From: Marthasterias glacialis
Taxonomy: Eukaryota > Echinodermata > Asteroidea > Forcipulatida > Asteriidae
Length of the DNA: 64,000 nucleotides
NCBI GenBank assembly: GCA_911728455.2
Contig: OU452236.1
Coordinates: 8,612,171-8,676,170, forward strand
Reading direction: 5' to 3'
Shown here: positions 55,956 through 64,000 of the stretch, piece by piece
Layout of the letters: each line of letters starts with the position of its first letter
Position numbering within the stretch: position 1 is the first letter of the stretch
Notes under the pieces: generated by a model
The model's database searches: none
Seen by the model: the letters and a program-made list of their open reading frames with translations, nothing else
Told to the model about the DNA's origin: nothing
Position numbers and translations under genes: made by a program

Positions 55956-58260
55956 TAATTTACCTTTAAACTTGATTGCATTTTTGGAGGGAAAAAAGGC
56001 GTAGTTTACTTGAACTTAATGGACATGTGAGTCCCAAAGATGCATTTCACCAAATGCACTGATAAGTATGTTAGCATTAGGCAGAGAATGTTCTTCATTC
56101 TGATTGGCGCAACACCGTGCTCACGTTGCGCTTCTGCAGGTTGTTCGGTTTTTTTTTGCAACAAGTTTGTATGCAAGGCCAATTGTTGGCGAAAAGATTT
56201 ACAAAGTGTTTACAAACTTAAAGTTCTACAGGAGTCTGTCATACTAGCTGACAGAATAATTTGGTCAATATTAAATTAACTTTCAGGATTAAGTCATCGA
56301 CTGTGAACCAAACCTCCCTTCTACAACCAACCCCAACCAATCAAAATCCAATTGCACGTTCTGTTTGATTTTGTTGGACGAAGGACTGCTAGTGTGAACT
56401 TAATTGTGCGATACAAACGATTAAGCGTATCATCAAAATCAGAGTCCAACTGTTTCAGTGTTACGTTACCATAATGTGTTGGATTTTGTTAACCAGTTAA
56501 TGCCGGTTGACGTGTATACACGCCATTAGTTTCCGTGCCAGAAAACAGGTGACGTGAGTTTTGTATTTTGTGCAAAATTGGAAGCCCGGAACAACGGTCG
56601 CCAAGACATTCCACCACGAAGCATGTGCAGAGCATGCATTCACCATTTAATTCTTTGTTTCACTCGCACAAAGAGGACAAGTGGTACTGGAAATTATACT
56701 GAAATTCTCCCTTTATGTGGGGGTTATTGTGTAATTCCCGATTCCAGACCTTTGTCCTTTTGTTCCAAGAAGAGGGTTAAGAACAAAGAAAGGCTTCCAC
56801 CATTGTATATCATTGTATTTTGGCTCAACGGAACGGAGTCTTGAGCCTTGGGTCCGGACTTGGGACCAATCCTCAGCCGTGTCTCATGGCCGAGGTTTTG
56901 TGATTCACTTTGCATGACAATGATATTTGATAGAGAAACAACAAATCCAAGTGCTTCAAAGAGAAACTTTGTTCTCTTAGCTTGATCAAGTCGGGGTTTC
57001 TTTGTGCCAGCGATACTCGCAAAGAAAAATGATTCTGGCAATTCCGAGAAAATAATCCTGTCAGGCTCGACAGTAAAAAAATGGAAGATCCCCTGCGCAA
57101 ACTGGTTACGAGGGAGGAAGGATCTTAGGTAAATCACTCAAGGGAGTCAGGGCTATGTCATTGGTGCCCAGCCAAAAATCTTTAAATTGAAATTTGTTCA
57201 AAAGTGTTTTAAAAGCTTACTTTGCTTAAGATGATAAGGAAAATATTTTATTCCAGGAAAATTGTTAAGTTGTAAGCTAGTTTATAAAATGTTTTTGTTC
57301 ATTTGAATGATTTTTTGTTACATTTTCTTTTCTTCAAGCGATCCAACCCCTTGCCCACCAAATTTCCCTTTCCCTCCACAACACATAAAGATGTCTTTGT
57401 ATTTCTCAAAAATATCTACAGTATCGTTAGATTATAATTAGTCAGGTGAAAGTAGCTAGCAAAAATTATGACCACAAATTGTGGTCTACTTAATTGAAAA
57501 AAATGCCTTTCAGATCAACTACATGTACGTATGAACAAAACAAAACAAAATATTTTTAAACTAACTAAGGAAAATTGTAAACTCACACTGTTGTGCTTGT
57601 AACGGGTACAAAATTTAGAAGATGGTTTGTGTCGAGTATGTAAATTTACACAACCTTTGTGTATGGTAGATTTTTAAGTGTAGCAATTGTAAATTGTGTA
57701 ATATCTTTTAAATAGACATAGTCTGGTAGAATGTACATTAAAACTTTTCTGTTTTTCTCTTTTTCTACGTAACTTTATTCGGTGTATCTATTTTTCTCTT
57801 ATAGCAAACAGCTTGAGATGTAGATACTCAAGTATTAATTTTCGAAATACCTGAATATGCACACAATGCTGTCAGTTTGATTTAGTTCAGCTGGAGAGTC
57901 TTTTTTAGGCATGCTTTGGAGACCCTGACCAGAATAAAGTTTCGGACATAAAAATTCACCGTCTGACAGAAACAACTTCCGAGAGCAATGTGAAAACAGG
58001 TCTGTAATCAAAAAACAATTCGTGTACACTTCTGTTAAGAATTGATGTTTGAAAAATATACAGCCTTTATTTAAACTGTTAACCCATCATTTGATAGACA
58101 ACTCATCTTGTGGCCATCTTGCTTTTTCTCCTATTCCACCCAATGTAACCAAAGCGAGAATGGAAGGAAAAAACAGTCTGGTTCTCATTTGAAAATCAAA
58201 GAGTTACAATTGTCATTGTCACAGTGTGTACAGGGAACCACACCATGATCCCAAAGACTC

Positions 58261-58436
58261 AGAGCCCAATTTCATAAAGCTGTCACGCAGAAAAAGAAGC
58301 TGAGCAATTTTTTTCTTCTGAGCAAAAAATTGCAGGGAACCAGTCACATACAATATGTATTCTGTGGATTTTTTGGCTGGTAATCTGTTTTCTATGCCAT
58401 GCAATTTTTGTGCTTACCAGCTTTAGCATGGTTGGT
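58261..58436. mobile_element. MITE-like element, TTTCATAAAGCTGCTTAAGC family
   Basis: Left AGAGCCCAATTTCATAAAGC, interior GGGAACCAGTCACATACAAT and TTTTTGGCTGGTAATCTG. The right end is degraded. Confidence 0.7.
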
Positions 58437-59415
58437 TGCGAAAAATCGTACAAACAGAACCCAGAGAACACATTCATCTGTTGAACTCAGTTGTGAGACG
58501 CTAATATGGATGCGTGCAGCCCTTAACCCTTTCGTTACCGAATTGTTTTGATTTAAACAACCGCTGGTGACTGCATTGTTTGACCACTCAAGCGCAAAGC
58601 ACATACGTAACAGAAAGCTTTTGTTCAAAGGTCAATTTTACAAACTCTATTATCACCTTGAAAACATTGTTTTACAGCACAATAAGTAATTAGAAATGCT
58701 TTACTTGTTAAATTCCCTCTTGTATAATCCAAAAACATTGAGATTGGCCAATAAATGTCAAAGTTTTTGAACTTTGTTTCCTCAGTTTTATCTGTAAACC
58801 CAAACACTTTTTTGCACACAACCATAGGGCACTCTGTAGGTGTTTGGCTCTGCGAATCTTTCCACTCCAATTTCAAGGGATTGAGTAATAGCAACCTTAT
58901 TTATTTTATTTTACCATCATTTGAAAGATCCGATCTTTCTCTTTCCAACCATTGTAAGTTGGAGGTTGAACATGGACAAAATTAAAGCTTTATAACAAAC
59001 GGCCTTTGTGCTTAGGCTTGAGTGTTTTCGTGTGTGTAAGCTTGGTCGACTAAAGTCACAAATGGTAAAGAAAATGGGGTATGAGTGCAGTCAACAAAAG
59101 TCGCCTGTGCAAAGAAAGGATTAATACGCCTTTTTTTCTGGGTGTATGGCAAAATTATGTCACATTGCTCGCTTATAGCAAAATTTGCCATAGAGATTCC
59201 ATTTCATGATTTAGATAGACCAGTAACAAATGCTAAATGTGCTTCGCCATTTTGTTATACATGCGTGTCATTTTAGGCCTAGTGTCATACAGTGTATGAT
59301 ATCATTTTGCCAGATGCACATGTTACTGGGTATCACTATGCCACCTCAACAGGAGGACACACAGTGAAGTCGAGCGTGGTGTTCTTTGGGTTCTATTTCT
59401 TTGGGATTAACACTG

Positions 59416-59855
59416 AATAGACCAATCCATTAAGCCCCGCCTGCCTTAGCAACTGCCTTGCAATGGTGTGACTTTCTTGCCACGTTCTGCACAGTGGTGG
59501 TTCGGTTGCAGCCACACACACGTTTCGGATACACACACGTACATGGTTTTCGTGAACGGTATGGATTTAGTTTTGTGGCCTTTTGAGCAGTGCCTTGAGT
59601 GCAAAGATCAACGCAGACAGGAACACTGTTAAACCACTTTTACACGACTGCACAGGGACCACTACTGTGGGATTGCACCACCAGAAATAGAAAAAATCAA
59701 AACAAAACAAAAGTTAGTACAGTTGTGTGTCAGAACAATGGCAGCAGTTTGTTTACTTTTCTAATGGGATTTTAACGTGTCGGACTTTCAGTGGCAGTGT
59801 CAAGGCTGTGAATGGTCATTACATTAGTAGGCGGGACTTAATGGATCGGTCTATT
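59416..59855. mobile_element. MITE-like element, CATTAAGCCCCGCC family, copy 3
   Basis: A 440-bp copy, inverted relative to 26599-27003 over its interior, with ends AATAGACCAATCCATTAAGC and GGACTTAATGGATCGGTC. An A-rich insertion near 59690-59710 accounts for part of the extra length. Confidence 0.88.
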
Positions 59856-60312
59856 GGGCTCGGTACAAAAACAAGACATAGATTTGGGGGGAATTGGGTT
59901 GAAGAAAAAAAAGAAAGGTCCACCAGCATGATAGTTTTGGGAAATCAAAAGACAACATGCCTTATCAAAATCTATCATTGTGTTCCAACCGAAATCTATT
60001 ATAGTTATTTTTCTCAAACTTCTCTTACTGGTTTTTTTTCATACCTTTTTTACATTTATATTAACATTGTTTAATCTTATTTGTACGAAATCTTATTTGT
60101 TCGAAATCATTTAAGGAAACAAACAGTACTAGGTACAGTGTACATTATTTACGGGAATGTTTTAACAGCTTAAAGGGAATGATTTACAGCTTAAAGGAAA
60201 TGTTTACAAATTGGGAGTACAAGTGAATTAGGTGGTTAGGGTCTTTCTTATGCATTGATTAAAGATAAATGTCAGAGACCCTTTGAAGTAAATCTGCTGT
60301 CGTCAACATACC

Positions 60313-60579
60313 AGAGCAAGTTCAATCAAGGACCATAGTTAACCATAGTTGGACTAACTCTGATCGAGCTCACGCTAGTCAATGATGGTTGGACTAGTCT
60401 AGTCGACTATTTGCCAACAGCCTATCAAGTTCATTGGTTACCAATAGCCGTTTCATAAGTACAGTGCAGAGGGGACCAGTTATCAGAAAAGTGATAACGT
60501 TGATTTCGCCGTTTTCTCATGGTCGCATGGACGTGCCATGACTAGAGTCATTCCATCGGTCCTTGATCAAACTTGTTCC
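60313..60579. mobile_element. Inverted-repeat element, GAGCAAGTTCAATCAAG family, copy 2
   Basis: Left CAGAGCAAGTTCAATCAAGG, right GGTCCTTGATCAAACTTG. The interior GGACCAGTTATCAGAAAAGT is the complement of ACTTTCCTGATAACTGGTCC in copy 1. Confidence 0.78.
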
Positions 60580-60914
60580 AAGTGAATCACTGTTTATACA
60601 GTACTTTCAAAGTAAGTTCACCAAAAAAAATGGCTTTCGAAACTCTAAAGTGGGAATGCAAGAAACTGCATTATAGAACAGATCATGTGTAAATCACTCA
60701 TCTATATGTTTTCCAACACAGTTTTCCTGCATTTTAATGGTGTAGTATCTTGAAGATTGATTAATGAATGATTGACTTTGGAAAGACCTTGGTTCGAATC
60801 CAACTCTGGTTTTTCCCCCCCATAAAATTTGAATGCACTGAGTATGTACACATTTAAAGTGTGGTTTTGTTTTTCTCCTTTGGTCAATAAAAGTCATACA
60901 ATTATCTGACTTTT

Positions 60915-61396
60915 CAATCATCCACTGTGGTTTGGAATGATAGATAAACTATTCCAGCCAGCAACGTGGTATGTGGTGAATGCATCTACATGTACACGGT
61001 ACACAATCAACCCTCTTACTGTTTGACCATTCAGTATCATCCACTATGGTTTTGAATGATAGATAAACTATGCCAGCTAGCAGTATGGTATCATGTGGTG
61101 AATGCATCTGCATGGTACAGTCAACCCTCTCACTGTTTGACCATTCAGTATCATCCACTGTGGTTTTGAATGATAGATAAACTATGCCAGCTAGCAGTAT
61201 GGTATCATGTGGTGAATGCATCTGCATGGTACAGTCAACCCTCTCACTGTTTGACCATTCAGTATCATCCACTGTGGTTTTGAATGATAAACTACATGTA
61301 TGCCGGCCTGCTATATGATGTGAGGTGGCGAATGCACAGTACACGGTCAACCCTCCTACTGTCTGACCATTCAATATCATCTACTGTGGTTTAGAC
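60915..61396 (-). repeat. 113-117 bp satellite array, reverse orientation
   Basis: About four units on the complementary strand (TCATCCACTGTGGTTTTGAA, GACCATTCAGTATCATCCAC). Two adjacent units near 61040-61270 are almost identical, pointing to recent local duplication. Confidence 0.87.
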
Positions 61397-62315
61397 TCTG
61401 CCGCATCGTGAATGTGACTAAACAACACCACAATAGCCCATATGCAGAAGCACCATGCAATGCATCTTGGGAAACTGAGTACATCTATAAAAGAAATCAA
61501 GTTGCCACAATGGACGCTGTGTTTTACGTGTTGTGTAAAGCATTGCTTCAAAATCAGCGCGCCTTGATGGTTGCTGATGTTGTTTGGACTCAGATTTCAA
61601 CCAGAACCCTTTGCCTGCCGATCATTTTCTGGTCATGCGCACCAGGACATGCATGGGCTATTCGCAGTGTGCACAGTTGTGCCACCACACACAACCCGTG
61701 CAGTTAAATGGTTTCAAATAGTTGGTCAACCTTTTGGGAAATGTTTACAAAAAGTAGGAGGTTTAAAATAAATTAAAACAAATTCAAAATGTTCCTGTGG
61801 CAAGAATTAAATTTGAAGGTAAAATGAAAACAAGTTTGCAGCCTATAATTAGAAATTATTACCAATAAAAATTGGACCGTGTTATGAATTAGCAAAATAA
61901 AAATTTCTTTTAGAAAAGTCAATTTTCTCGAAAAAGCAACATTAACTTATTTACTGTCTATATTGAACCCTTTCCTATGCATCATAAATGTTTGAAAGTC
62001 TTGTGTAAGACTTCAAAGCAAACATACCGAGTTCTGTAAAACTGAAATTATGCATTACAGTTGCATGTGTATTTTTTATAATATTTTTCTTCTCCAGTCT
62101 GATCATGAATCTTATTAAAATGGTCCGTTTGTGGCCAAATCCCACAACGTCAACCGTGAAATATTTTGTCAATTTTTTTGTATACATGGTTGTGTCACTA
62201 CCATCGGATGCATAGGGCGAAATTGTTGACTGTCTGTGTTTTCTGACTTCAAAAGGAACGCCTACATGTACAACACATGTCATGGCCTGAATTACTCCAT
62301 ATCCACCAATCTGCC

Positions 62316-62625
62316 TACAATCAGCGCTCATCCTGACGGACTACCCTTGACTTTCCAACAACAAATAAGAAGGCTGGAGACCGTTCATTCTCATGTACTG
62401 CTCCTAAACTCTGGAACTCAATACCTCATGCATTGGCCAATTTGAAATTCTTAAATTGGCCAATCTTAAAACTCACTTGTTTGTTTAAATTGTTTTTTCG
62501 TTGTTTTTCATTTGTTTTTCTTGTAAGCCTTTTGTAACCTCTGGAAACGGTACTATACTAAATGATATTATTATTAGTGTTGTTATTATTATTATTAGTA
62601 GTAGTATTATTACTATTATGGCCAA
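62316..62625 (+). pseudogene. Non-LTR retrotransposon 3' end (reverse-transcriptase C-terminus and ATT tail)
   Basis: In the frame ending at TAA 62535-62537 the last 66 codons include NKKAGDRSFSCTAPKLWNSI followed by PHALANLK. This is the usual closing motif of CR1/L2/Jockey-type reverse-transcriptase proteins (GDRAFSVAAPKLWNSLP-like). A stop just upstream (62334-62336) and the absence of any recognisable polymerase domain show 5' truncation and decay. The 3' region ends in an ATT-type microsatellite (62558-62620), a common LINE tail of this group. Confidence 0.75.
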
Positions 62626-64000
62626 GTGGTCGATTACCATCTGTTTTATTGTATTTTTTCCCCTTTTTATCTGGTGTTTGTTTGTTTGTTTGTTTGTTTG
62701 TTTTTTTCCCTTGGGGGTGCCTTTCTTGCATTGCGACTTTTCTTTGCCATGTAATTTTTCTGAGTAGATTGTTCTTGTAAATTTGCAATTTCGTGCTATA
62801 TGTTGGGAGGGGGTGTATTTATATTTGTATATTTTCACTTATCACTCTTTTAAATACGTGGTTTTGAATGAATCATGATTTGCCTGAATAAAATATTAAT
62901 TATGATTATTTTATACTATTATTACCAATATTGGGCTAGATTGTTAAACCAGATGCAGCCCTAGGATCATCAAACATCTATCCTTTATTGCATGATTTAT
63001 TGATTGAAAGGTGAAATTCCAAATTGAATGAGCTTTAGTCCAGGAGTCATATATAATGGTCTCATGAAGCATTCTCATAATGACACCCCCCCCTTTCATT
63101 TATGGAGAAATGACTATGATATGTCACTGTAGCTTTTGTACCTCGTATATCATTTTACATGTGCATCATTTAAAGGGAAGGTGCTTTAAAGAAATCCTCG
63201 CAAGTTCTGGTCAGGTCCCTAGTGTTGTAACAGCAATAATGAATACTGATTTATCGTTACATCAAAAGGGGATCAGACTGTTTTGCCCTTCCTGCCTCGA
63301 TTTGATGTCATTGATTTGAATTGCAGAAAAACAAGATGGCTGTGTTTTTCAGCAAACATCAGTTAATACAGATTCCATCAAAAGGAAATGCAAACACTTG
63401 ATTTACTGCTTTTCATTCCCCTGACCTGGGATTTGGACATTTAATAGAAGCTACAGAATGGATGGCTTGCTATACACTTCTTGGTGTGTATTTTGTGCAG
63501 CGTGCATTTACAACCGAATCAACTGCAAGTGAATTTTTTCCCTTAACAAAAAGCGCAATACAGGCCCGCCCCGCAGGCATGGTGTCATGTTACAGCATTA
63601 TGGAACATTACATGTATACGTAACACACTACAATAAATCAGACCATTCATCATGTTCATAATCTGAGGAAAGTGGGGAACTCTGGGGGAAAGTGGGTGAT
63701 TTTACTTCACTGAGAAAATCAACGAGATTTAAGGGAGACAGTAGGGTCCAATTTCATGGCTCTGCTTACTGCAGAATTCGGTGCTTACGGCACCCTATTA
63801 AACACTTTATTCTATAGGGCCATAAATGCATATTCCATTGTAAGAAGTGCCATGATGAATGGCATAAAGGGCTGTAGTTCCTTCACTTTTTAGTTTCAAT
63901 TTTATTTTGTTCAATTTTTGAACAAAATTTTCCTGTTCCATTTTTTACTGCACTTTCAGAAGTGGTTAAATGCATTTTCCGCGTAAAATTGACTTCTGTA

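Larger units (their letters stand above)
54682..64000. other. Sequence downstream of the FAM124-like gene
   Basis: The first part is presumably 3' UTR, but no AATAAA lies close to the stop, so its end is unknown. The rest holds the repeats listed separately, and AT-rich stretches without recognised features at 56000-58250, 58440-59410, 59860-60310, 61400-62310 and 62630-64000. A region near 63255-63350 resembles 3365-3460 (CAGACTGTTTTGCCCTTCC against CAGACTATTTGCCCTTCC), a further low-copy repeat. Confidence 0.5.

Noticed and set aside
60949..61380. A 143-codon minus-strand frame with internal peptide repeats
   Set aside because: It is satellite-derived; the repeated peptide follows the repeat period of the array.

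Overview
The window looks like nuclear DNA of an animal, most likely a marine invertebrate deuterostome. An echinoderm such as a sea star is my best guess, from protein similarity and repeat style; this is inference and no search was run. It is AT-rich and intron-rich and densely packed with short inverted-repeat elements, tRNA-headed SINEs and truncated LINE tails. There is no prokaryotic, organellar or viral gene set, no CRISPR array and no gene cluster.

Three protein-coding genes can be supported. (1) About 1-15.2 kb: a single 36-codon first exon on the minus strand at 15058-15165 matches the start of NOS1AP (CAPON). The rest of that gene must lie beyond position 1, so 1-15057 is read as its first intron. 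(2) 27.7-37.3 kb: a complete seven-exon minus-strand gene for the spliceosomal protein PRPF38B (375 residues, ending in an arginine/serine-rich tail). (3) 39.0-54.7 kb: a four-exon plus-strand gene for a 400-residue FAM124-family protein, with a 13-kb first intron and a 31-bp minisatellite filling most of intron 2. PRPF38B and the FAM124-like gene are head to head, 1.7 kb between start codons, and a candidate 5' UTR exon of PRPF38B brings their transcription starts to within a few hundred bases. All exon joins keep the reading frame and use GT-AG sites.

The remaining DNA (introns, 15.2-27.7 kb and 54.7-64 kb) is mostly repeat. Recurrent families include several terminal-inverted-repeat elements with two to eight copies here, a 113-117 bp satellite in five loci, at least three tRNA-derived SINE families, fold-back hairpins, 3' ends of non-LTR retrotransposons, and a decayed THAP-like element. 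One SINE at 50432-50686 is flanked by an 8-bp target duplication, and its empty pre-insertion site survives in the opposite arm of the host element.

I found no clear undescribed biological system. The points most worth following are the apparent extra N-terminal unit in the FAM124-like protein, the head-to-head promoter, the inverted tRNA-headed fold-back element at 16.4-16.9 kb, and the SINE with a triplicated B-box segment at 32.6-32.9 kb.
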